A stretch of 64,000 nt of DNA, from assembly GCA_037176725.1 (NCBI GenBank), contig JAZBRS010000020.1:51674001-51738000 (forward strand). Direction: 5' to 3'. The stretch comes from Posidonia oceanica. Lineage: Eukaryota; Streptophyta; Magnoliopsida; Alismatales; Posidoniaceae. Position numbers and translations under genes: made by a program. The notes under the pieces were generated by a model. That model was not told where the DNA came from and made no database searches. It worked only from the letters and a program-made list of their open reading frames with translations. Below, one piece after another: positions 37,601 through 47,065 of this stretch; position 1 is the stretch's first letter; each line of letters begins with the position of its first letter.

Positions 37601-40097
37601 TACCGGACGGACGAGGACAAGCTTTCGTTTCACGTGACTTCGTACCGGACGGACGAAGTCCTGCCTACATGATTCCTCGTATCGGACGGATGAGGACAAG
37701 CTCACCATTCACGTGACTTCGTAGCGGACAGACAAATTCCCGCCTGATTAATTCCTCGTATCGGACGGATGAGGACATGTTCTCCTTTCATGCGTCTTCG
37801 TACCGGACATGCTTTCCATTTGCACGACTTCGTAGCGGATGGACGAAGTCCCATTTGCTTGATTCCTCGTAACAGACGGACGAGGACAATCTCTCCTTTT
37901 GCATGACTTCGTACTGGACGAACGAAGTCGGACGTGCTTGATTTCTCGGACCGGACGGATGAGATCAAGCCCTCCTTTTGCGCGACTTCGTACCGGAAAG
38001 ACGGATTCTCGCCTGCTTAATTCAACGTACAGGACGGACGATGACAAGCCCTCCTTTCGTGCGACTTCGTACCGAAAGGACAAATTCCCGCCTGCTTGGT
38101 TCAACGTACCCGAAGGACGAGGACAGCCCTCCTATCGCGCGACTTCGTAGCGGACGGATGATGTCCCACCTGCTTGATTCCTTGTAAGGGATGGATGAGG
38201 ACAAGCTCTCCTTTCGCGTGACTTCGTACTGGATGAACGAAGTCGCGCATGCTTGATTCCTCGTATTGAACGAACGAGGTCAAGTCCTCCTTTTGCGTGG
38301 CTTCGTACTAAACTGACGAAGTGCAGCTTGCTTGGTTCCCCGTACCCGAAGGATGAGGACAGCCCTCCTATCACGCGACTTCATACTGGACGGACGAAGT
38401 CCAACTAGCTTGATTCCTCGTACCAAATGGACATGGACAAGCCCTCATATCACGTGACTTCGTACCAGACTGATGTAGTCTCGCCTGCTTGATTCCTCGT
38501 ACTAGACGGACGATGAGATGCTCTCCTTTCGCACGACTTCGTATCGGACGGACGAAGTACAACCTGCTTGATTCGCCGTACCAGATGGATGAGGACAAGC
38601 TCTCCTTTTGCGTGACTTCGTACTAGATGAATGAAGTCCTGCGTGCTTGATTCCTCGTACTGGACCGTCAAGGTCAAGCTCTCCTTTCGCACGATTTTGT
38701 TCCGAACAGACGAAGTTCCGTGTGCTAGGTTCCTTGTACTGGACCGTCGAGGTCATGCTCTCCTTTCGCACAACTTCATACCGGACAAACGAAATCCTAC
38801 CTACTTGATTCGTCATACCTGACAGACTAGGACAAGCCCTCCTTTCGCGTGAATTAGTACAGGACGGACGAAGTCCAGCCTGCTTGATTCCTCGTACCAG
38901 ATGGACGAGGACTAGCCATCCTATCATGCAACTTCGTAAGAGGCAGACAAAGTCCCGCCTGCTTGATTCCTCGTACCGGACGGAAGAGGACATGCTTTCC
39001 TTTCTCACGTCTTCGTACTGGACGGACGAAGTCCCGCCAACTTGATTCCTCGTACATGACGGACGAGGAGAAGCACTCCTTTCACATGACTTCATACTGG
39101 ACGGACAAAGTCCCGCGTGCTTGATTCCATCATACTGCACGAACAAGGACAAGCTCTCCTTTCACACGTCTTCGTATCGAACAGACGAAGAAGGACGAGG
39201 ACATGCCCTCGTTTCGCGCTTCTTCGTACTGGACAGATGAAATCCCTCCCATTTGATTCCTAGTACAGGATGGACGAGGACAAGCATTTGTTTCACGTGA
39301 CTTCGTACCAGACGGATGAAGTCCCGCCTACATGATTCCTCGTACTAGACGAACGACGACGGGCTCACTATTCGCGCGACTTCGTATCGAACGGACGAAT
39401 TCCCACCTAATTAATTCCTCGTATCGGACGGACAAGGACATGTTTTCGTTTCACGCGTCTTCGTACCGGACGGACGAAGTCCAGCCTACTTGAGTCCTCG
39501 TACCAAATGGACGAGGACAAGCTCTTCTTTCGCACGACTTCGTACAAACGAACGAAGTCCAGCCTGCTTGATTCCACATACCAGACGGACAAGGACAAGC
39601 CCTCCTATCGCGTGACTTCATACCAGACAGACAAAGTGCAGCCTGCTTGATTCCACATACCAAACAGAAGAGGACAAGCCCTCCTATCGTGCGACTTCGG
39701 ACCAGATGGATGAAGTCCCGCCTGCTTGATTCCTAGTACGGGATGGAAGAGGACATGCTTTGCTTTCGCACGACTTCGTAGCGGACGGACGAAGTCCTGC
39801 TTGCTTGATTCCTCGTAACGGACGGACAAGGACAATCTCTCCTTTCGCGTGACTTCGTACTGGACGAACGAAGTCGGGCATGCTTGATTTCTCGTACCGG
39901 ACGGACGAGGTCAAGCCCTCCTTTTGCGCGACTTCGTACTGGAAGGACGGATTCCCGCCTGCTTGATTCAACGTACAGGACGAACGAGGACAAGCCCTCC
40001 TTTTGCGCGACTTCGTACCGGAAGGACAGATTCCCGCCTGCTTGATTCAACATACCTGAAGGATGTGGACAGCCCTCCTATCATGCGACTTCGTAGC
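25617..40097. repeat. 79-bp satellite array, block 3
   Basis: The longest satellite block, about 14.5 kb, in the same orientation and monomer as blocks 1 and 2. It runs without other sequence from the 5' end of LINE copy C to the LTR of the Tat/Ogre-like element at 40098. The last satellite bases are ...GCGACTTCGTAGC, so the LTR element interrupted the GACTTCGT/ACGAAGTC dyad just after its left arm. Confidence 0.95.
25640..39990. repeat. Higher-order repeats of about 6.95 kb, with an inner 1.66-kb duplication
   Basis: Long stretches of block 3 recur about 6.93-6.98 kb apart. GATTGCCCATAC near 25722 and 32702, CGGACGCAGTCCTTCCCACT-type near 26095 and 33075, GGACTAGGACAAG near 26607 and 33556, and TCGTAACGGACGT near 27936 and 34859 are matched pairs. 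Part of the same unit recurs again at 37.1 kb and 38.8 kb. There, the ATGCCCTCGTTTCGCGCTTC variant (near 37540 and 39200) and the GGACATGTTCTCC/GGACATGTTTTCG variant show a spacing of about 1.66 kb, close to 21 monomers. Confidence 0.75.
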
Positions 40098-43000
40098 TAT
40101 AGCGATCCCACATTTCGTGATCATCCGTGGACACTGGCAGAGCTCACGTGCACCGATCGGAAATCAGGTTCACTATTAGTGGGTGGTTCGAGGAGGAAAC
40201 TTGACTCAAAACACCAAAAAAACAGGGGCAAAAAGCCAAAGGGAAAAAAAAGAAAGGGAAGATAAAAAGGAGTTGCCACCGTATCTATTAAATTGAGAGA
40301 CAAGAAAAATCAAGGAAATGCATGAAAAACATGCAAAACCACACAAGGAGATGCAATGCAATGCAAATGCTATGCAAAGAAGAAGTCTCGTGCCAAGGAC
40401 GAGGGCAAAAGGGTCATTGCGGGCCAGAGAAAGGGTAAGGACTCCTATTACGCATGGGGAAGGTGTTAGGCACCCCCGACACGCCCGACGAGCAGTCTTT
40501 CTAGGCTTACGCTTGCTTCTGAGGGAAAATGCATGCTTTGAATGCCTAAGTGTCATGAATGCCTGCTAAATGAGGTGCTTGGATGCCTGAGTGCTAGGTA
40601 TGTTGTGATTACATGCTCAAATGTGTGTTCTAAATGACGCAGTGCACAAGGGAAGTAAACATGCAACCTATGTGCTCAGTAGCACTGTCTATGTTCCGAA
40701 CCGGGCGAACACTGGTTCATGAGAACTCCAGGCAGTAAGCATCACTGCCCTAATGTAAATGCAAGTGATTAAAACAAAACGGCGGTAAAACCATACACAT
40801 GCAAGCGACATGCAAGGGAAAACAAGAGTCGGCATGCAAAACGGTGCAAAACAAGCAAAAACAGATGCTAGCACGCAAAACGGTGCAAAAATAGGCAAAA
40901 ACAGATGCTGGCACGCAAAATAGTGCGAAAATGGGCAAAAACAAATACTGGCATGCAAAACGATGCATGCAATGCAAATGAATGATGTGTTGTGATTCAG
41001 ATGGACTTATCTTGAGAATCTGAGGCTGATCTGAGATAACTTTGGTTTAAATGAAAGATCATTCAACTAGGAAGACCGGGACTGTTAGATCGTGGAAATC
41101 CAACGGTCCGATCTAAAGTTAATCAAGAATCAAATCAGAAGGCTCAAGGGCCAAAAAAGGTAGGGGCCTAAGTGCAAATAGTCCCTAAGGGTGTGCAATG
41201 CAGGATGTGTGCATGCAAAAGTGATGAAAATGCTTGAATACATGCAAGGATGCAATGATAGATGACATGGGAATGCAAATGCATGCAAAAATGCAATGCA
41301 AGGACCTAAGTGTAATTTGGGAAAACTACAGGGTCCTATGTGCAAAATGTGCCTAACTGTGTGTGAAACAGGCCTAATGCAGGCAAAAGATGATAAAGAA
41401 ACCATGCATGGGTGAATGCAAGGCTAAACAGGAGTTATGCATGCAAAAATGCAAGAAAAGGACCTAAATGCAGTTTTAAAAACTTATAGGACCTAAATGC
41501 AATGCAAGGAAAGCATGCACACTCGCAAAAGTTGAAAACTGGGTCCAATATGCAATTTCAGAAAACAATGGGACCTTAAAACAATGCAATGAGGTTTAAA
41601 ATACAACTAAACATGGCATTTGTAAGCATAGGGGACCAAGATGCAATAAAAACATGTTATTGGTGTTTCACTGCAATGCAATATAGTTTGACACATGATT
41701 TAAATGATTGATTAACAACAGATCGACTTAAATGCAATTATTATATTTTTTAGGGGTTTTTTACAATGTAAAAATGCAAAAAACAGACTACTGACTCACA
41801 GCAAATGGACCTAAATGCAATTATTACATTTTTTTGGGGTTTTTTGCAATGTTATATGGTTTTAAATGTGCTTTAAATGAAAACTGATTGAATAAAGGAC
41901 CCAGATGCAATTAAATGATTTTTTGAGTTTTTTAATGCAATGCAATAAGGTAAACATGTGATTTAAATGATTTTATCAACTGGCATAGGACTAAAATGCA
42001 AATAAAACAAATTGAGATTTTTTGGATGCAATGCGCATGGCGGTGCTGGGGGTCCCAGAGGCAGGAGCCAGTGCAGGCGGAGTGTCCGGCGGTGTCGGCG
42101 GCGTCGGAGGGCAGCTGGTGCATGCTAGCTACGTTGGTGATCTTCTGCAGTGAAGGTCTGAGGTGGGGCGACCACTGGAGGCTACAGAACGGCACGGAGG
42201 GTGCTGGGTTAGCTTTGTGGCGGTCGGGCGATGCTTTACGAGCAGATCCGGAGGTCGGAGGCCATTGGAGACGTCCGGACAGTCTAGAGGTAACGCGCAA
42301 AGACGGCGGAGGACGGGAGGAGGTCTGGAGGTAGTGGCGAGGGCCAAGCTGCGTTGATCTAGCTTCCCAAGGCCCCAACGATGCTCTAGACGAAGTTTGA
42401 GAAGCTCTGGTGCAGCGAGGCGGCGGGACGACCCAGCGATGGCTCCTGAGGTGGCTCCGGCGTGTTGTAGACGTCGTGCGAGCGGAGGAGGGCTGAGGAC
42501 AGCTCGTAGAGGCCAGAGAGGGCGTGCTAGTGTGCTAGCGAACCTCAGAGCGGAGCTTGGAGCGACGGAGCATCCTGGAATGTGCTGGACAGGTCGCTGA
42601 AAGCGCGGGGGCTCATCAGGGAAGACAACCCCACGGCGACGCGGGAAAACTATGCTAGGCCTCTAACTTAAAAACCACCTATCTAGGAAGCAAGAATAGA
42701 ACATGCTGAGCAAGGATCCAGGGTTGTTTACCTTTAAAGCGCGCCAGAATGCTCTGACGACGTCCGGTTGGGTTGCTACTGCTGGCGGAGGTCGCTGTGG
42801 TGCCAGATGAAGCGGAGGCGTCGCACGGCGATCGGAGACGACTCCTAGTGCTGCGAGGAAGCCTCTGGGATGCTCAGAAGCGAGGTTGCAAGCTCGAAGC
42901 TCAATTTGGGATTTTTGGGTGGCCTCACTGTGGATTTCTGGCTCTCTGGTGTGGGTGGCTCTCCAGTGCTCTCGAGATGGTGGTCTGGGTTGGTGGAGGT

Positions 43001-43609
43001 GTGGGGAAGAAGGAGGAGAGGTCTGGAGGTGGTTCTGTGAGCTTAGGAGTGAGGTGGAGTTTGGTGATGTTTCTGAACAGGAACTGTGCAAGGTGTTTGT
43101 GGTGGGGGAAAGGATCTGTGGGAGCGATGGGGGTGAGCTTGGGATTGGGTTGAGAAGCTGGATGTTCAGTGAGTGGCGTGGTGGAGTTTGAAAGGATTCT
43201 GTGGGCTGTGTGGTGGATGGAAGCCTTGGAATCAGGTCTGCTAATGGGGGAGGAAGCTCTCTGGTTTTCTCTCTTGCACAGGGCTCTTCTCTCTAGTTCT
43301 CTCTTGCACAGGTGTGGTGGTTGGATGACGAAGAAGATGGGTCGGTTTTGTTCAAAGGAGTGCACTTGATTGGGAATTGACAGAGGCATGGGTTGTCTGG
43401 TCAGTTGGCAGGTGAATGGCAGCAATGTGGGTGGTTGGTAGGTCATGGCAGTGAGTGGAGAAGGCCGACAGGTGGGTGGCTCTGTGAGGCTGGCTCCGCC
43501 GCACGATGGAGTGTGGCCAGGGGTGGAGTGTGCAGCGGCGAGGCTGGCTGTGAGTGCAGCGGCTTGCGTGTGGAGAGGCTGGATCAGGAGGGAGTGTGAG
43601 AGGAAGCTA

Positions 43610-44330
43610 CGGCTATGAGGAGAAGAAGAGAAGGAAAGAGGCTGGGCCTGGGTGTGGGCTGAGGAGTTGGGTGTGGCAAGCTTGTGCGCAGGAGAAGGAA
43701 GAAAAAGAAAGAAGAGGAAGAAGGGAGGCAGGGGAGGAAACGGGCTGAGGCTGTGCTGGCCGAGAGGAAAAGAAAGAAAAAAGAGAAAGAAGGAAGGGCT
43801 AGGGAGGAAACGGGCTGGGCCCAGGTGGAAGGAAAAAAAAGGGAAAAAAAAGGAAGGGGCCTGGTGGGTTGGGCTGAAGAAAAGAAGAAAAGGAAGAAAG
43901 AAAGATGGAAAGAAAGAAAGAGAGAAGGAGAAAAGAGAATTAAAAAAAAATCCAATAAGATGGAATAAAATAAAATAAAAATAAAATAGATGGTAGGAAG
44001 GGGAAGAAATGAGGAAATGGGCTTTGGTGTTGGGTGAGGAATAAAAGGGAAGAAAAAAAAGAAATGGGAATGTAGGAAAGAAAGAAAGAAAGAAGAAAGG
44101 AAGAAAGAGAGGGAAAGAGGAAATTAAAAATCAAATAATATTAAATAAAAATAGAAATAAAATAGAAGGAAGGAAGGAGAAGAATTGAGGAGGAGCAAGA
44201 ATGAGTTGGGCCCGCGGGAGAGCAAGAGAAGAAGGAGAAAGAGAGAGAGGATAAAGAGGAGAGAGAAAAGGATAATGAGGAGAGAGGAAAAGGATAATAG
44301 GGAGAGAGAAAAGGATAATGGCTTGGATTT
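43610..44330. repeat. Purine-rich (GA) tract inside the LTR
   Basis: About 700 bp almost free of pyrimidines on the + strand (GAAGAAAAAGAAAGAAGAGG and similar), hence CT-rich in element sense. The matching tract in the 5' LTR begins near 63965 and is cut by the window end. Open frames rich in Lys and Glu here reflect composition only. Its place in the first kilobase of the LTR in element sense means that it lies in U3, where CT-rich promoters could act; that is inference. Confidence 0.85.
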
Positions 44331-44357
44331 GAAGGTGTTTTGTATGAGTGTGTGAGC

Positions 44358-44509
44358 TAGGGTTTCTATGGTTGACCTAGGGTTTAACCTAGGGTTTTGT
44401 AAGATTTTAAATGGGATTTTTGAAGGGTTTGGTGTAGTTTTACCTAGGGTTTTCTAGGGTTTTAAATGTGATTGTTTTCCTAGAGTTTGAAGGGGATTTC
44501 CTAGGGTTT
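44358..44509. promoter_or_regulatory. Cluster of six TAGGGTTT (telo-box-like) motifs
   Basis: TAGGGTTT occurs at 44358, 44378, 44390, 44445, 44455 and 44502. Read in element sense these are AAACCCTA, the plant telo-box motif known from promoters of many plant genes. They lie 140-290 bp inside the start of the LTR, in U3. They are irregularly spaced, so they are not a telomeric array. A role in transcription is possible but unproven from sequence. Confidence 0.6.
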
Positions 44510-44651
44510 TTGGGATTGTTTTCTTGGGTTTGGTTTTAGGGTTCTAAAGTTTTTAATTTTTCTGGCTTTTTGTGGTGTGGGGTTTCCTAGGTTGTTCCAC
44601 CAGAGAGATGGTGGGAGCCACTTAACAAGGGTCAAAAGTGGGGTGTCAACA

Positions 44652-44664
44652 GATGCCCCTCCCT
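44652..44664 (-). other. Polypurine tract (PPT)
   Basis: In element sense AGGGAGGGGCATC lies directly before the LTR start TGTTGACACC. This is the usual position for plus-strand DNA priming during reverse transcription, and the form is typical of Tat/Ogre elements. Confidence 0.9.
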
Positions 44665-45185
44665 AAGCGAGGTCAAGGGAACCGAGGCCGCTGCTTAGAG
44701 TTGACAAGACACCCCACCTGACCGGCGAGAGCCAGGCACTATTGGCATGAGTCACTTACCCCGCGGAGGCTCTGAAAATCATGACCCAATGCTGAAATGC
44801 AAATGCAAATGCAAATGCAGGATGCCAATGTAATGCAATGCAAACCAATGTAGATGTTAATGCGAATGTTAGTACAGATGCAAATGCTGATGCAGTGTTG
44901 ATATGCTGCTGATGTTAATGTTGATGCTGAACCAATATGCACCAATGCATTATGCAGATATGGTAAGAGATGGCGCCGTGCTGATGCATGGAGATGCGAA
45001 GTGATGCGAATGCAGGCATCTAGCATGGAGTGCCGATGCAGTGGATGATGAGTTGACGGACTCCTCACCGGATAGTTAGGGTTATCAGCCCAAATAAAAG
45101 GACGCCAGACAGGGTGACGGGTGTCATCTGAGTAGTTTGGGCTTCCAGCCCAGAAAAGATACCGAGGGCGACAAAATAAGATGTC
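44665..45185 (-). other. Distal 3' region before the PPT
   Basis: Untranslated stretch between the hairpin-rich array and the PPT. It contains four copies of AAATGC at 44795-44818 and a degenerate run of ATGCAAATG / ATGTTGATG words to about 44960. No coding sequence is evident. Confidence 0.7.
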
Positions 45186-45209
45186 CTTGGTATCAAGGAT
45201 GATACCAAG
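45186..45209. other. Hairpin with GGTATC stem, copy 1
   Basis: CTTGGTATC, loop AAGGAT, GATACCAAG: a perfect 9-bp inverted repeat. A second copy with one compensating pair change lies at 46487-46514. Around it, GGGCT-NNN-AGCCC mini-hairpins recur (near 45150, 45280, 45330, 46585). Confidence 0.8.
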
Positions 45210-45490
45210 AGACAGCCGAAGCGCCTATGGCATCGAAAGAAGTGTTGGACAGTTATGACCGGTGTCAACCGAGCAGTTTGGGCTGCCAGCCCGGAGCAGA
45301 CATTTTGACAGGCATCAACCGAGCAGTTTGGGCTGCTAGCCTGGGGTAGGAAAGGTAGCTTGTCCTCACTCGAGGAAGCAAGTAGGCGACTGGAGCAGCG
45401 CGGAGCAATAGGGGCAAAATTCCCACGCGAAAGAAAGGGGGCATCCTTCCTACTGAGAAAGCAAGCAAGGAAAGGGGACGCATGATAGAT

Positions 45491-46365
45491 GATAGGTTTC
45501 GGACCTATCAACCGCAAGGAAGTGATATGATAAGCTTCGAGCTTATCGACCACAAAGGATAGGTTTCAGACCCATCGACCGCATGGAAGCCAGGAATGAT
45601 AAGTGCAAGCCTTATCAAGACCGGAAAGAGGCCAGGAATGATAGGTGCAAGCGCTATCAAGACCGGCAAGGGGTCAGGAATGATAAGTGCATGCCCTATC
45701 AAGACCAGGAAGAGGCCAAGAATGATAAGTGCAAGTCTTATCAAGACCGAGAAGAGGCCAGGAATGATAAGTGCAAGCCTTATCAAGACCGGGAAGAGGC
45801 CAGGAATGATAAGTGCAAGCCTTATCAAGACCGGACCACCAGGAATGATAGGTGCAAGCCCTATCAAGACCGGGAAGAGGCCCGGAATGATAAGTGCAAG
45901 CCTTATCAAGACCGGGAAGAGGCTAGGAATGATAAGTGCAAGCCTTATCAAGACCGGACCGCCAGGAATGATAGGTGCAAGCCCTATCAAGACCGGGAAG
46001 AGGCCAGGAATGATAAGTGCAATCCTTATCAAGACCGGACCGGAAAGCTGACAGATGATAGGTTTCGGACCCACCGATCGCGGAAGGGCAACTGATAAGA
46101 TTTGGACTTATCGATCGCAAAAGATTGGAATGTGATAAGTTTCGGACCAATCGACCGCAAAAGATTGGAATGTGATATGTTTCGGACCAATCGACCGCAA
46201 AGGCAAATGATAAGTTTCGGACTTATCGATCGGAAAGGATAGATTTCAGACCTATCGACCGCAAAGGATTGGAATGTGATAAGTTTCGGACCTATCGACC
46301 GCAAAGGCAAATGATAAGTTTTGGACTTATCGACCAGAAAGGATAGGTTTCGAACCTACTGACCG
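45491..46365. repeat. Hairpin-bearing tandem array (GATARG...CYTATC units)
   Basis: About 23 units, each centred on GATAAG or GATAGG, seven bases, then CTTATC or CCTATC. Eleven central units (45598-46030) have the form GATAAGTGCAAGCCTTATC followed by AAGACCGGGAAGAGGCCAGG. They are spaced 42 bp, with 39 bp at two places, giving a 123-bp superunit. Flanking units have TTTCGGA as loop and are followed by GACCGCAAAGG. Several units keep pairing by swapping both arms together. The array lies in the 3' region of the element, between the extra ORF and the PPT. Confidence 0.9.
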
Positions 46366-47065
46366 CAAAAGGTAGGGGCACCAAGATCTGAAGGCGGAGC
46401 AAAGGAACGAATGGGCCCGCGATAGTTAGGCACGCTAGCCTGGATGCAGCTAGAGATGTGATATCATGGGGTAGCAGGAAAAGATGCCCCTGGTATCAAG
46501 GATGATACCAGGGGACAGTCGAAGCACCCTTGGCATAAAATACGATAGACTAAGCTGACGTGCTTGTCAAATGGGTAGTTAGGGCTACCAGCCCGGCGGA
46601 GATCCAGCTGGGAGCGCTTGGTGGCTTCGCCCGTGTTGACGATGTTGGCTTGCAGAGATTCTGGCATCCAAGTGGAATGCAGGGTCTTCTTGTAGCTTCC
46701 CTCGACGATGAGAGTGTTGGTAGTTGCTTCTGAGCTTGTGAGCTGCTAGGATCCGAGGGTGCTTTCTCGTGGTCCTTGAGGGGTTGGATCTGCGAAGCTA
46801 GAACAGTATGCTGAGGATGTGGTTGCGAGAGACCATGCATGCATTATGTTATGGAAAGCAAACCAAACACACAAGCAAATGGCATAAAACATCCTTGTAT
46901 TCACAAAGTCTTGGTTACACACCTATAACAGGCTGGATAGAGTACAGCAAGACTCAAAAAGGGATATGCAGATGTACAGACGCCCTAGTCAGTCCGGGCC
47001 TTCTTCGACCTCCTAGTGTCAGGAAACAGAGGTGTGCTAGGTGGGATCTCGTTAATGGGCCAAAG
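46366..47065 (-). other. Spacer between hairpin array and 3' ORF, with second GGTATC hairpin
   Basis: No convincing coding sequence. At 46487-46514 lies CCCCTGGTATC, loop AAGGAT, GATACCAGGGG, an 11-bp stem related to the one at 45186. GGGCTACCAGCCC near 46585 is another small inverted repeat. A frame at 46550-46840 has no features I recognise. Confidence 0.6.

Larger units (their letters stand above)
40098..44651 (-). repeat. 3' LTR
   Basis: 4554 bp. It aligns with the sequence beginning at 59722 from its first bases (TATAGCGATCCCACATTTCG here, TGTAGCAATCCCGCATTTCA there). In element sense it starts TGTTGACACCCCACTTTTGA at 44651 and ended in ...TACA, now ...TATA after one substitution. The flanking pentamer is GTAGC (40093-40097); its partner, if any, lies outside the window. 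Compared with the 5' LTR it lacks about 734 bp (61662-62395). Inside are a C-A-rich tandem region (41480-42030), a GC-rich part (42040-43600), a purine-rich stretch (43610-44330) and a TAGGGTTT cluster. Confidence 0.93.

Noticed and set aside
42773..43446. Open frames in the GC-rich part of the LTR (repeated near 63000-63700)
   Set aside because: Frames occur on both strands, differ between LTR copies and show no known domain; they are LTR sequence.
43652..43978. Lys/Glu/Arg-rich open frames on the + strand
   Set aside because: Composition effect of a purine-rich tract in the LTR.
44358..44509. Interstitial telomere repeat
   Set aside because: TAGGGTTT copies are irregularly spaced and not tandem; treated as motif cluster instead.
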